Below, piece by piece: positions 33,327-44,134 of a stretch of DNA of 64,000 nucleotides. Each line of letters starts with the position of its first letter. Positions within the stretch are counted from its first letter, which is position 1. Source of the stretch: an uncultured Oribacterium sp. (GTDB taxonomy: Bacteria > Bacillota > Clostridia > Lachnospirales > Lachnospiraceae); the NCBI GenBank assembly GCA_900770445.1, contig CAAGKO010000089.1:1-64000 (forward strand), read 5' to 3'. Made by a program: the position numbers and the translations under genes. The notes beneath the pieces were generated by a model. The model saw only the letters and a program-made list of their open reading frames with translations. It was not told the DNA's origin and made no database searches.

Positions 33327-33590
33327 TTACCTGCTCAGCTTCGCTTCCACGTACGTCTTCATCAGTTCTTCGATGATCTCGTCGCGTTCTACCTTCATAA
33401 TCAGGCTTCTCGCCCCTTTATGGCTGGTAATGTACGTCGGATCTCCCGACATAATGTATCCAACGATCTGATTAATCGGATTATAGCCTTTTTCTGTGAG
33501 TGCCTCATAGACACGGGCCAGAACCTCTGTCACATCCAGATCGTACTCCTGCATCGGTCGGATAATCTGTGTACTGCCTAAATCATTCAT
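33327..33590 (-). CDS. ireB: IreB-family regulatory phosphoprotein
   Basis: An 87-residue member of the IreB (YrzL/UPF0297) family. In enterococci IreB is phosphorylated by the PASTA kinase IreK and dampens cephalosporin resistance. The N-terminal threonine region [48 protein letters not shown] and the C-terminal acidic helix fit the family. ATG at 33590 is chosen; the frame continues to 33680 but that would enter mtaB. Gene order ireB-ruvX-DUF1292 is the classic Firmicutes arrangement. Confidence 0.93.
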   Translation of the reverse strand: MNDLGSTQIIRPMQEYDLDVTEVLARVYEALTEKGYNPINQIVGYIMSGDPTYITSHKGARSLIMKVERDEIIEELMKTYVEAKLSR

Positions 33591-33631
33591 TTTGTCACGT
33601 CCTCTTAATAACTCAATCAATTTTATAACAT

Positions 33632-35143
33632 TTATAAATCCAATGCAAGTACGCATCCTCCACAGATTTCCTGTCCACATACCTGCATTATTTGGCCGAT
33701 TTTACAAGCTCCCTCCGACGCATCCGAAAGCGGAATCAGATAGCGCACATAGCATCGGTTGTAGCCTCGAAGATACGGGCGGCCCTCGATCTCAACGATT
33801 TCCTCCGGAATCACATCCTCGGTCCGGCCGAGAAAACGATGGCGGAAGGCCTCGGACTGCTGCACATCGAGCTTCATCAGCCGCTCGGAGCGTTCGGACT
33901 TCACACGATCCGTAAGCTGCGCCGGCATGCGGTCAGCGGCCGTCCCCTGCCGCCGGCTGTACTTGAAGACATGCAGCTCGTAGAAGCCGATCTCCTCGAC
34001 GAAGCGGCAGGAATCCTCGAAATCTGCTTCGCTCTCCCCCGGGAAGCCGACGATGATATCCGTCGTGATCGCCACCTCCGGCCAGGCTGCACGAAGAAGC
34101 GCGACCGAGTGACGGAAGGCCATAGTGTCATAGTGCCGGTTCATGGCACGCAGGATGCGGTCCGAACCGCTCTGGAGCGAGAGGTGAAAATGCGGACACA
34201 GCTCCGGGATCGCGCGAAGCGCCTCGACGAACGCCCCCGTGATGATGCGCGGCTCGAGGCTGCCGAGACGTACCCGCGCGATACCCGGCACCGCCGCCAC
34301 CGCACGGATCAGTGCGAGGAGATGCGTCGATGGAATTTCATGATTCATCGCATATTCATAGTTTGCATCATCGAAATCAAGGCCGTAGGAGGAGAGGTGA
34401 ATCCCGGTCAGCACGACCTCGTGATAGCCACGACGAGCGAAATCCATGACCTCCTTCACTGTGTCCTCGATGGAACGTGAGCGGATGCGCCCACGCACGA
34501 AGGGGATGATGCAGTAGCTGCAGAACTGATTACAGCCATCCTGTACCTTGATGAAGGCGCGGCCCTGATCGGCGATCTCGCCGGCCCAGAGCGCTGCGTA
34601 CGGCTGCGGCTCTGCGATATCCGACACGAAGCAGGCGCTCTTCTGATCAGCCACGGCGATCCGATCGGCGCTTGCGTCCGATAACGAAGCAGCGGGTGCC
34701 GACGGCTGCGGATCGGTATGTGCGGTCCGGTCGGCGGCATTGGCGTCAGAAGTACGGACGGACGACGGCACTCTGTCCGGGTGGGTCGCCCAGTAGGCCT
34801 CGAGAATCGGCAGAAGCCGGCCCTTCTCCTGATTGCCGACGAGGATGTCCACCGCGGTATCCGTCTGAAGCTCCGCGGCGCGCGCCTGTACATAGCAGCC
34901 GGCTGCGATTACGACGGCCGCCGGATTCATGCTCCGGGCCTTATGAATCATCTGCCGCGACTTCCGGTCGGCGATGTTTGTGACGGAGCAGGTATTGATG
35001 ATATAGATGTCTGCCACGGCATCATCCCAGGGCACGATCCGTATGCCGGCGCGGCGGAGCTCCTCGAGCATCGCGTCCGCTTCATAGGCATTGACCTTGC
35101 AGCCCAGATTATGCATGGCAGCAGTTAATTTAAAGTATTCCAT
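33632..35143 (-). CDS. mtaB: tRNA t6A37 methylthiotransferase MtaB
   Basis: A 503-residue radical SAM enzyme adding a methylthio group to t6A37 of lysine tRNA. The N-terminal cluster ligands are C15, C52 and C83. The radical SAM motif is C204-x3-C208-x2-C211 ([10 protein letters not shown]). A C-terminal TRAM-like domain ends the protein. The family is usually about 430-450 residues; the excess is a low-complexity insert at about 121-180, rich in Ala, Asp, Ser and Thr, between the two domains. ATG at 35143; the ribosome site is weak. Transcribed divergently from the HPr-like gene. Confidence 0.93.
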   Translation of the reverse strand: MEYFKLTAAMHNLGCKVNAYEADAMLEELRRAGIRIVPWDDAVADIYIINTCSVTNIADRKSRQMIHKARSMNPAAVVIAAGCYVQARAAELQTDTAVDILVGNQEKGRLLPILEAYWATHPDRVPSSVRTSDANAADRTAHTDPQPSAPAASLSDASADRIAVADQKSACFVSDIAEPQPYAALWAGEIADQGRAFIKVQDGCNQFCSYCIIPFVRGRIRSRSIEDTVKEVMDFARRGYHEVVLTGIHLSSYGLDFDDANYEYAMNHEIPSTHLLALIRAVAAVPGIARVRLGSLEPRIITGAFVEALRAIPELCPHFHLSLQSGSDRILRAMNRHYDTMAFRHSVALLRAAWPEVAITTDIIVGFPGESEADFEDSCRFVEEIGFYELHVFKYSRRQGTAADRMPAQLTDRVKSERSERLMKLDVQQSEAFRHRFLGRTEDVIPEEIVEIEGRPYLRGYNRCYVRYLIPLSDASEGACKIGQIMQVCGQEICGGCVLALDL

Positions 35144-35147
35144 TCTA

Positions 35148-35176
35148 TTGACTTTTGATAAGCGTTTTCCTAAAAT
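35148..35176 (+). promoter_or_regulatory. Promoter of the HPr-like gene
   Basis: TTGACT (35148-35153), a 17-base spacer and TAAAAT (35171-35176), about 40 bases before the GTG start. Confidence 0.78.
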
Positions 35177-35217
35177 TAATCTGAACTATGAATAGTATTT
35201 TTAAGGAGGACTAAATC

Positions 35218-35460
35218 GTGAAAACCGTTCGTATCTCGCTTAATTCTATCGATAAAGTAAAGTCTTTTGTTAATGAGCTCGTGAAGTTCACTGACGTTGA
35301 CTTCGACCTCGTATCAGGCCGCTATGTAATCGATGCAAAGTCCATCATGGGTATCTTCTCTCTGGACCTCAGCAAGCCGATCGATCTGAACATTCACGCG
35401 GACGCAGGTCGCATGGATGAGATCGTCAATGCGCTGACACCTTACATCATCGCGCAGTAA
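35218..35460 (+). CDS. HPr-like protein without the phosphorylatable histidine (Crh-like)
   Basis: An 80-residue HPr-fold protein. The region that carries GIHARPA in true HPr reads NSIDKVKSF here, so the PTS histidine is missing. The regulatory serine motif is kept (AKSIMGIFSL, S42, matching Ser46 of HPr). Proteins of this type, like Bacillus Crh, cannot pass phosphate to sugars but can help CcpA after serine phosphorylation. The start is GTG at 35218 behind a strong AAGGAGGA. Its own promoter is at 35148-35176. It is followed by thiI. Function as a CcpA partner is inferred. Confidence 0.85.
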   Translation: MKTVRISLNSIDKVKSFVNELVKFTDVDFDLVSGRYVIDAKSIMGIFSLDLSKPIDLNIHADAGRMDEIVNALTPYIIAQ

Positions 35461-35596
35461 TCGTATCATTAAGCTGATGAATTAACAAGTATCCTGATGA
35501 GTGCGCGCTTTCCGGTGCGTACTCATTTTTTGTCTGAGCGGGCGCGGTGCAGATGGTATCAGGAGCTCGCTTTATCCCTGTACAGAAAGAGGTTTT

Positions 35597-36790
35597 ATGC
35601 AGTATCAGAGCTTTCTCATCAAGTATGCGGAGATCGGCACGAAGGGGAAGAATCGTTATATCTTCGAGGATGCCCTCGTGCATGACATCCGGAAGAAGCT
35701 GGAGCGCGTCGAGGGTGAGTTTCGTGTCACCCGTGAGCGCGGACGTATCTATGTAACGGCGAAGTCGGAAAACTACGACTACGAAGAGACCGTGGATGCA
35801 CTTCAGCACGTTTTCGGTATCGTCGGCATCTGCCCGATGATCCAGATGGAGAACACCCATGACTATCGCGCGATCAGCGATCAGGTGCTCACGTATTTCG
35901 GCGAGGTCTACGGTGATCGTAAGCTGACCTTCAAGTGCCGCACGACCCGTGCCGATAAGGAATTCCCGATGAGCTCCACAGAGATCGACGCCGAGCTCGG
36001 CTACGACATCCTGACGAAGTTCCCGAATACCAGCGTCGATGTTCATCACCCGGAGGTGCTGCTACGCGTCGAGATCCGTCAGTATGTCAACATTTTCTCC
36101 GAGGTGCTTCCGGGGGCCGGCGGTATGCCGCTCGGTACGAACGGCAAGGCGATGCTCTGTCTCTCCGGCGGTATCGACAGCCCGGTGGCCGGCTACATGA
36201 TTTCACGTCGTGGTGCCGTGCTCGAGGCGACCTACTTCCATGCACCGCCATACACCTCCGAGCGTGCGAAGCAGAAGGTCGTGGATCTGGCCAATGAAGT
36301 CGCCCGCTACACCGGACCGATCGCGCTGCATGTCGTCAACTTCACGGACATCCAGCTGAAGATCTACGAGGAGTGCCCGCACGAGGAGCTGACGATCATC
36401 ATGCGCCGTTATATGATGCGTATCGCCGAGGCCATCGCCGAGAAGCGAAACTGTATCGCTCTCATCACCGGCGAGTCCATCGGTCAGGTTGCGAGCCAGA
36501 CCATGCAGTCTCTCGTCTGCACCAACGAGGTCTGCCACCTTCCGGTCTATCGTCCGGTCATCGCCTTCGATAAGCAGGAGATCATCGATATCGCGCAGAA
36601 GATCGGCACCTACGAAACCTCCATCGAGCCGTTCGAGGACTGCTGCACCATCTTCGTCGCGAAGCATCCGGTCACGAAGCCGGTGCCGGAGAAGATCCGG
36701 GCTTCCGAGCAGATCGTGTATGACGCGATGATCCCGATGGTGGAAAAGGCCGTGAATGAAGCCGAGCTCATCTGGTGCAACGGCAAGTAA
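35597..36790 (+). CDS. thiI: tRNA 4-thiouridine sulfurtransferase ThiI
   Basis: A 397-residue enzyme that adenylates uridine-8 of tRNA and transfers sulfur. The N-terminal ferredoxin-like and THUMP regions (about 1-165) come first. The PP-loop SGGIDSPVAGYM is at about 187-198, and a C-terminal CCTIF region near 350 follows. No rhodanese domain is present, as in Bacillus, so a cysteine desulfurase supplies sulfur directly; one is encoded at 38049-39206. ATG at 35597 (MQYQSFLIKYAEIGTKGKN) has AAAGAGG upstream; the frame from 35501 has no site. Confidence 0.94.
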   Translation: MQYQSFLIKYAEIGTKGKNRYIFEDALVHDIRKKLERVEGEFRVTRERGRIYVTAKSENYDYEETVDALQHVFGIVGICPMIQMENTHDYRAISDQVLTYFGEVYGDRKLTFKCRTTRADKEFPMSSTEIDAELGYDILTKFPNTSVDVHHPEVLLRVEIRQYVNIFSEVLPGAGGMPLGTNGKAMLCLSGGIDSPVAGYMISRRGAVLEATYFHAPPYTSERAKQKVVDLANEVARYTGPIALHVVNFTDIQLKIYEECPHEELTIIMRRYMMRIAEAIAEKRNCIALITGESIGQVASQTMQSLVCTNEVCHLPVYRPVIAFDKQEIIDIAQKIGTYETSIEPFEDCCTIFVAKHPVTKPVPEKIRASEQIVYDAMIPMVEKAVNEAELIWCNGK

Positions 36791-36842
36791 AAAGCATAAC
36801 CATATCCGTATCTGCAGTGAATCCGCCTTCAGATACGGTCAG

Positions 36843-36877
36843 AAAAAGGCGTCCCGCAGAGAGCGGGGCGCCTTTTT
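36843..36877. terminator. Bidirectional terminator between thiI and prmA
   Basis: AAAAAGGCGTCCCGC and GCGGGGCGCCTTTTT form a 10-bp GC-rich stem flanked by A and T tracts, around a 5-base loop. It serves the convergent genes thiI (plus) and prmA (minus). Confidence 0.93.
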
Positions 36878-36923
36878 GACGTGTATCTATCATACGTTTT
36901 TCTGATGGTTTTTCTGGATGTGA

Positions 36924-37988
36924 TCATTTACGGCGTGTGGTCACATTGACCCACTCGCCCTGGTGGTTGACTTCCAGTACCTCCCAGATGTCCTCATGCT
37001 GACGGAAGGCCTCGAGGACCTCCGGCGCACGCTGGTCGAGGATACCGGAGGTGATGAAGAGACCATCCTTCTTAAGAAGCGGTCCGACCTCAGCGGTCAG
37101 CAGTACGATGACCGGTGCCAGGATGTTCGCCACCACGATGTCGTACTTTCCGAGCCCCATCCGGGTCTTGATGGCATCATCGCCGATGACATTGCCCACG
37201 GCCATATCGAAGCAGCTCTCCGGGAGTCCGTTCGCCTGCAGATTATCGTGTACCGCCGGAACGGCTTCCTCATCGAGATCCGTGCCGTAGACATGACCGG
37301 CACCGAGCTTCAGCGCGGTGATGCCGAGAATACCGGAGCCTGTACCGATGTCCGCGATTTCATCACCTGCCTGCATGTACTTCTGCAGCTGGCGGATGCA
37401 GAGCTGGGTGGTCTCATGCATGCCGGTGCCGAAGGCGGTTCCCGGGTCGATCTCGATGACGAGCTTATCCTGATCCTCCGCCGGAACCTCCTCCCAGGTC
37501 GGCTTGATCAGGAGATCGCCGACGGTAAACGGATGGAAGAAGGTCTTCCAGTTATTGATCCAGTCCTTATCCTCCGTATCCGAGGTATCGATCGTGCCGC
37601 GGCCGATATCGACATACTGCTTCATCTCGTCGAGGGTTTCCTGCACCTCCTGAAGCAGCTTCTTCAGCTCCTGCGGAGTATAGACATTCGAGGTGTTCGG
37701 CATGTAGCTGGCGTCGACGGAAGGGTCTTCCATCATCTTCTGCACCTTCATGAGGCGATCCTGCTTCTGCTCCGGATCCAGCACCTCGACATAGAAGCTT
37801 ACCTCCGCCGTGCCATCATCCGGTCCGATCTCCGGCAGGATATCGATGAACATCCCCTTCGTATCCTCCTCGGACAGCGGGATGCGATCCTCGATCTGTA
37901 CACCATCGATGCCGAGCTCTGCCAGGTTTGCGCTGAGGATGTCCTCCGCTTCGGTGGTCGTATGAATCGTAAATTTTCTCCAGATCAT
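36924..37988 (-). CDS. prmA: Ribosomal protein L11 methyltransferase
   Basis: A 354-residue SAM-dependent enzyme that methylates ribosomal protein L11. The N-terminal substrate domain (about 1-165) contains an extra helical segment at about 75-135 compared with the usual 310-residue proteins. WINNWKTFFHPF links to the catalytic part. Motif I is IADIGTGSGILGITALKLG (about 216-234) and VVANILAPVI carries the NILA motif. It is last in a minus-strand run with cysteine desulfurase and rsmE behind the heat-shock operon. Confidence 0.94.
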   Translation of the reverse strand: MIWRKFTIHTTTEAEDILSANLAELGIDGVQIEDRIPLSEEDTKGMFIDILPEIGPDDGTAEVSFYVEVLDPEQKQDRLMKVQKMMEDPSVDASYMPNTSNVYTPQELKKLLQEVQETLDEMKQYVDIGRGTIDTSDTEDKDWINNWKTFFHPFTVGDLLIKPTWEEVPAEDQDKLVIEIDPGTAFGTGMHETTQLCIRQLQKYMQAGDEIADIGTGSGILGITALKLGAGHVYGTDLDEEAVPAVHDNLQANGLPESCFDMAVGNVIGDDAIKTRMGLGKYDIVVANILAPVIVLLTAEVGPLLKKDGLFITSGILDQRAPEVLEAFRQHEDIWEVLEVNHQGEWVNVTTRRK

Positions 37989-38048
37989 CTTCTACTCTCT
38001 TTCTAAAAATTTGCTTTCTGTGTTATAAAGGGCATTTCGATTTCCGAA

Positions 38049-39206
38049 TCAGAATCGTGTAAAACGACGAAGTACCGGAAGCAGCTCGCGGAGCGCGTCC
38101 ATGCAGAGATCGACCTCTTCCTTCGTATTCTCCTCACAGAAGGAGAAGCGAATCGTCGAGTCCAGGAGCTCCGGCTTCACACCGATCGCCTTCAGGGCGC
38201 CGGAAATACCCGGGTGGTTACTGGAGCAGGCGCTGCCGGAGCTGACATAGATGCCCTTCTCCTCGAGTGCATGCAGCAGTACCTCGGCACGCACCTTATC
38301 GAAGGATACCGAGAGGATATTCGGCGCGGACAGTGCGCCGCGCTCGGAATTGATGGTGACACCATCGAGGGTTTCCAGGGAATCGATGAAATAGTCCTTC
38401 AGAGACTCGAGGGCTGCCTTCTTCTCCTCAAGATGTGCGCAGGCCATCTCGGCTGCGAGGCCGAGGCCGGCGATGCCCGGGACATCATGGGTTCCGGAAC
38501 GCATGTCCTCCTGCTGACCACCACCATAGATCAGCGGGCGCAGACGGATCTTCTCGTCCTTATAAAGGAAGCCGACCCCCTTCGGTCCATGCAGCTTATG
38601 ACCGGATACCGACATCATATCGACATGCTGCAGCTTCGGGCGGAGCGGAAGCTTGCCATAGGCCTGGATCGCATCCGTATGGAACCAGGTATTCGGATTG
38701 CACTCCTTCACGACACGTCCGATTTCCTCGATCGGCTCAATCGCACCCATCTCGTTGTTCACGGTCATAATCGTCACCAGGATGGTATCCGGTCGGATCG
38801 CCGCACGAAGATCATCGAGGGAAATATGTCCCTTCGCATCCACCGGAAGATAGGTCACCTCATAGCCGAGCTCGACGAGCACATCCAGCGGACGGTAGAT
38901 CGCCGCATGCTCGAACGCAGAGGAGATGATATGCTTTCCCTGCTTCCGCTTCGCCATCGCCGTACCGAAAATCACGGTATTGTTCGACTCCGTGCCGCCG
39001 GAGGTGAAGAAGATCTCCTTCGGCTTCACCTTCAGGGTCGCCGCCACCTGCTCCCGCGCATGGCGGAAATACTTCTCGGCCTCGAAGCCCTTCGTGTGCT
39101 TCGAGGACGGATTTCCGTAATCCTCGGTCAGGGTCTTCATCATCAGCTCCACGACCTCCGGGTATGGCTTCGTCGTCGCGGAATTATCAAAATAAATTTC
39201 TCTCAT
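38049..39206 (-). CDS. Cysteine desulfurase (NifS/IscS-like)
   Basis: A 385-residue fold-type I PLP enzyme that removes sulfur from cysteine and hands it on as persulfide. The start MREIYFDNSATTKPYPEV is typical. The Schiff-base lysine lies in SVSGHKLHGPKG and the sulfur-accepting cysteine in SSGSACSS. The close partner thiI 2 kb away and the lack of an IscU scaffold nearby favour tRNA thiolation as its job. ATG at 39206 has AGGAAAT upstream; the frame from 39260 has no site. Confidence 0.92.
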   Translation of the reverse strand: MREIYFDNSATTKPYPEVVELMMKTLTEDYGNPSSKHTKGFEAEKYFRHAREQVAATLKVKPKEIFFTSGGTESNNTVIFGTAMAKRKQGKHIISSAFEHAAIYRPLDVLVELGYEVTYLPVDAKGHISLDDLRAAIRPDTILVTIMTVNNEMGAIEPIEEIGRVVKECNPNTWFHTDAIQAYGKLPLRPKLQHVDMMSVSGHKLHGPKGVGFLYKDEKIRLRPLIYGGGQQEDMRSGTHDVPGIAGLGLAAEMACAHLEEKKAALESLKDYFIDSLETLDGVTINSERGALSAPNILSVSFDKVRAEVLLHALEEKGIYVSSGSACSSNHPGISGALKAIGVKPELLDSTIRFSFCEENTKEEVDLCMDALRELLPVLRRFTRF

Positions 39207-39279
39207 GTTTATTTCCTGTCTTTCTGTGAAAAGCCGTGGCATATCCCGAAACATGTTCACCGGCTTTCGCTTTTCAGGC

Positions 39280-40062
39280 TTACGCCTCGATCGTTTCCAG
39301 GGTCAGCATCAGGATGCTCATACTGGTGATGGCTGCTGTTTCTGTACGTAAAATACGTTTTCCGAGGGTGATTGGCTCGATGCCATGCACCATGGCGTCC
39401 TCGATTTCCACATCTGCAAATCCACCCTCCGGTCCGATGAAAACCGCGATCTTTCCGTGCTTCGGAAGCTTCCGGAGCTCCTCCATGGTATGACGGATAT
39501 CCTTCGCGTTTTCATACGGGATCAGCCGGAGATCGAAGTTTTCCACAAAGCACATGGCATCCTTCCACTTCATCACCGGCATCACCTCCGGGATGATGGA
39601 ACGCTTCGACTGCTTCGCCGCCGCCTCCGCGATCGCCTGCCATCGCTCGACCTTCTTCGCCGCCCGCTTCTCATCGAGCTTTACGACGGTATTTTTCGTC
39701 TCGAGCGGAATCACCGCATGGGCACCGAGTTCGACAGCCTTCTGCACGATGAGCTCCATCTTATCCTGCTTCGGAAGCCCCTGGAACAGATAGATATCCG
39801 CCGGCAGCTCATGCATCTCCTCCACGAAATCGATATGGAGCAGCACCTCCTCCGCGCTCATCTCCGCCTCCGCGCACCCGTCCGCATCATGAACCTCTGA
39901 AACCGTACACTCATAGTCCGTCCCCTCGCCATCGGAAATCAGAACCTTCTCCCCCGGCTTCGCCCGAAGCACCTGCCTGAGATGCCGGTAATTCTCACCC
40001 GTGAGCCGCACCAGCCGTGCCTCGGTATCGATGTCTGTTCTATCTACAAAAAAATGATGCAT
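39280..40062 (-). CDS. rsmE: 16S rRNA m3U1498 methyltransferase
   Basis: A 260-residue SPOUT-fold methyltransferase modifying 16S rRNA U1498. An N-terminal PUA-like domain (about 1-70) is followed by the knotted catalytic domain with FIGPEGGF (about 205-212) and LGKRILRTETAA (about 230-241). ATG at 40062 has GAGGAAGAA upstream. It follows dnaJ after a terminator, the common dnaJ-prmA-rsmE neighbourhood but with a cysteine desulfurase inserted. Confidence 0.94.
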   Translation of the reverse strand: MHHFFVDRTDIDTEARLVRLTGENYRHLRQVLRAKPGEKVLISDGEGTDYECTVSEVHDADGCAEAEMSAEEVLLHIDFVEEMHELPADIYLFQGLPKQDKMELIVQKAVELGAHAVIPLETKNTVVKLDEKRAAKKVERWQAIAEAAAKQSKRSIIPEVMPVMKWKDAMCFVENFDLRLIPYENAKDIRHTMEELRKLPKHGKIAVFIGPEGGFADVEIEDAMVHGIEPITLGKRILRTETAAITSMSILMLTLETIEA

Positions 40063-40158
40063 TTCTTCCTCACATGCGTACTCGCGTATCGCATCAAACG
40101 AAATTTGATGTTAAACCGCCGCTATTATAACAGAGGATACAGAAAAGTGGAAGAATCT

Positions 40159-40200
40159 AAAAAAACAGCCCCGGAGGACAGCTACTGCCGTCCTCCGGGG
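40159..40200 (-). terminator. Terminator of the hrcA-grpE-dnaK-dnaJ operon
   Basis: Minus strand CCCCGGAGGAC pairs with GTCCTCCGGGG around a 10-base loop, followed by CTGTTTTTTT. It begins 13 bases past the dnaJ stop. Its CCCCGGAGG stem start resembles the dispersed elements. Confidence 0.92.
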
Positions 40201-40212
40201 AATCAGGTATCA

Positions 40213-41334
40213 TCATGCGTCCACGGTCTCGCCGCAGGCCTCCGCGTAAGCCTTCAGTGCCTCACGCTGCTTTTTATTCAGTTTCGTCGGAATATTGACG
40301 ACGATCGTCACATACTGATCGCCGCGAAGATTCGGGTTGCTCAGGCTCGGTACACCCTTGCCACGCAGTCTCGTCTTCGTATCAGACTGGGTACCCGGCT
40401 TGATCTTCAGCTCCACCGGACCATCCACGGTCTTGATCACCTTCGTACCGCCGAGTGTCGCGGTCGCGAAGCTGATCTCCTCGGTCGAGTAGATATTCGT
40501 GCCCTGACGCTTGAAGAACGGATGCTGGGAAACCGCGACATCGACGAGAAGATCTCCTCTCGGACCGCCATTCGTTCCCGGATCACCGCCGCCGGAGCGA
40601 CGTAAGGTCTGTCCATCATCGATACCGGCCGGAATCGTCAGCTCGATGTTCTTTTCCGTCGCGATGTAACCCTCACCACGGCAGTCCGGACACTTCTCCT
40701 TGATGATCTTACCAGAGCCATGGCAGTCCGGACAGGTCACCACCTGCTGCACCGTACCAAACATGCTCTGCTGTGTCATCACCACCTGTCCACGGCCGCC
40801 GCACTTCGAACAGGTCTCCGGCTGCGTGCCCGGCTTTGCGCCCGTACCGTTACACTTCGGGCAGGTATCCTTATACCGGATCTTGATGGTCTTCTTACAG
40901 CCCTTGATGGCCTCATCGAAGCTGACACGAACACTCGTACGGATCGACTGACCACGGGTCGGCTGGTTTCCACGACTGGCACCACCATAGGAGGAGAATC
41001 CCCCACGACCGCCGAAGCCGAACAGGTCTCCGAAAATATCAGAGAAGTCCATGCCACCGAAATCGAAGCCGCCATAACCTGTGCTCTGACCGGCTGCCGA
41101 GTTCGGATCGAAGGCTGCATGGCCGTAGGTGTCATACGCCTTTCTCTTCTCCGGATCCGAAAGGACTGCATAGGCCTCATTGCATTCCTTAAATCTGGCT
41201 TCCGCCTCCTTGTCACCTGGATTCGCATCCGGATGGTACTTCTTGGCCAGCTTACGGAACGCCTTCTTTATCGTTGCGTCGTCTGCGTTTTTATCCACGC
41301 CGAGGACTTCATAGTAATCACGCTTTTCTGCCAT
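40213..41334 (-). CDS. dnaJ: Chaperone protein DnaJ
   Basis: A 373-residue Hsp40 co-chaperone that stimulates DnaK. The J domain (1-70) has the HPD signature in [11 protein letters not shown] Gly/Phe-rich region (about 75-125) follows. Four zinc-binding CxxCxGxG repeats lie at about 152-220 ([32 protein letters not shown]). The C-terminal substrate domains end the protein. Full-length type I DnaJ. Last gene of the CIRCE operon, separated from dnaK by a perfect 24-base palindrome. Confidence 0.97.
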   Translation of the reverse strand: MAEKRDYYEVLGVDKNADDATIKKAFRKLAKKYHPDANPGDKEAEARFKECNEAYAVLSDPEKRKAYDTYGHAAFDPNSAAGQSTGYGGFDFGGMDFSDIFGDLFGFGGRGGFSSYGGASRGNQPTRGQSIRTSVRVSFDEAIKGCKKTIKIRYKDTCPKCNGTGAKPGTQPETCSKCGGRGQVVMTQQSMFGTVQQVVTCPDCHGSGKIIKEKCPDCRGEGYIATEKNIELTIPAGIDDGQTLRRSGGGDPGTNGGPRGDLLVDVAVSQHPFFKRQGTNIYSTEEISFATATLGGTKVIKTVDGPVELKIKPGTQSDTKTRLRGKGVPSLSNPNLRGDQYVTIVVNIPTKLNKKQREALKAYAEACGETVDA

Positions 41335-41380
41335 GTGTTTCTATCTCCTGCTGATTTTCTTTCTCATAAGACGAACGTAT

Positions 41381-41404
41381 GCCTCCGGCGCATGCGCCGG
41401 AGGC
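41381..41404. other. Perfect 24-base palindrome between dnaK and dnaJ
   Basis: GCCTCCGGCGCA and TGCGCCGGAGGC abut to form a perfect palindrome without a T tract. In mRNA it would form a very stable hairpin, probably an mRNA-end protector or processing signal rather than a full terminator. Confidence 0.7.
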
Positions 41405-41425
41405 TTTCCGTATGTCTTTCAGGAA

Positions 41426-43348
<1,923 letters not shown>

Positions 43349-43402
43349 CTATCTACTTGCCATCACCGGATTGCTTCCGCGCTCTGGTGAAGGTGCTTCA
43401 AA

Positions 43403-43418
43403 CGCCGGTTTCCCGGCG
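43403..43418 (-). other. GAAA-tetraloop hairpin between grpE and dnaK
   Basis: Minus strand CGCCGG-GAAA-CCGGCG: a 6-bp GC stem with a GNRA loop, 14 bases past the grpE stop and without a T tract. A likely mRNA stability or processing element. Confidence 0.6.
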
Positions 43419-43431
43419 GAATGAACATGTT

Positions 43432-44079
43432 TTATTTTTTTACCTTAACCATCGAGTGGCGAACCACCTGGCCCTTGTAGGTATAGCCCTTCAGCAGGTC
43501 CTGTGTGATCGTATCCTCTTCGGCATCACTCTCGGTATCCGTCATCACAGCGTTGTGCAGGTTCGGATCGAACTTCTCGCCCTCTGCCGGAATTGCCTTT
43601 ACATCGAGGTCCTCAAACATCTTCTCGAGCTGCTTATAGATGCTACGTACGCCCTTCGTAAAAGCGTCGTCCTCATCCTCCGGATCCACAGTACCAAGTG
43701 CGCGTTCGAAATTATCGACCACCGGAAGCAGTTTCTCGATGACCTCGCGTGCACCGAAGTCGAAGTTCTGTGACTTCTCCTTCTCGGTCCGCTTACGGTA
43801 ATTATCGAACTCGGCATAGAGACGGATGTACTTATCCTTCTGCTCTGCCAGCGCATCCTCATACTTCTTTTTCAGCTTTTCGGTTTCTGCATCCGAAGCT
43901 TCCGGCGTCGCCCCCTGCTCTGCGCTCTCTGCCTCTCCGGCATCCTTCGCATCGCTGTCCTTCGTTTCTGTATCCTTCACATCTTCTGCTGCCGGAGCTT
44001 CCTGCTCCGCCGTCTTTCCTGCATTTGTCTCCTCGGTGCCCTGCTCCTCGGAAGATTTCTTTAACTCTTCGTCTATCAA
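43432..44079 (-). CDS. grpE: Nucleotide exchange factor GrpE
   Basis: A 215-residue DnaK exchange factor. The first 70 residues are acidic and low in complexity. A long coiled coil follows (about 65-120, KLKKKYEDALAEQKDKYIRLYAEFDNYRKRTEKEK) with the family signature at the C-terminal beta domain (VLLKGYTYKGQVVRHSMVKV-like). The start is a TTG at 44079 directly behind a strong AGGAGG. Second gene of the operon. Confidence 0.95.
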   Translation of the reverse strand: MIDEELKKSSEEQGTEETNAGKTAEQEAPAAEDVKDTETKDSDAKDAGEAESAEQGATPEASDAETEKLKKKYEDALAEQKDKYIRLYAEFDNYRKRTEKEKSQNFDFGAREVIEKLLPVVDNFERALGTVDPEDEDDAFTKGVRSIYKQLEKMFEDLDVKAIPAEGEKFDPNLHNAVMTDTESDAEEDTITQDLLKGYTYKGQVVRHSMVKVKK

Positions 44080-44134
44080 GATAACCTCCTATCACATCCT
44101 GTCCGGATGTTCAGTTCATTTTCTCTGTACATCT

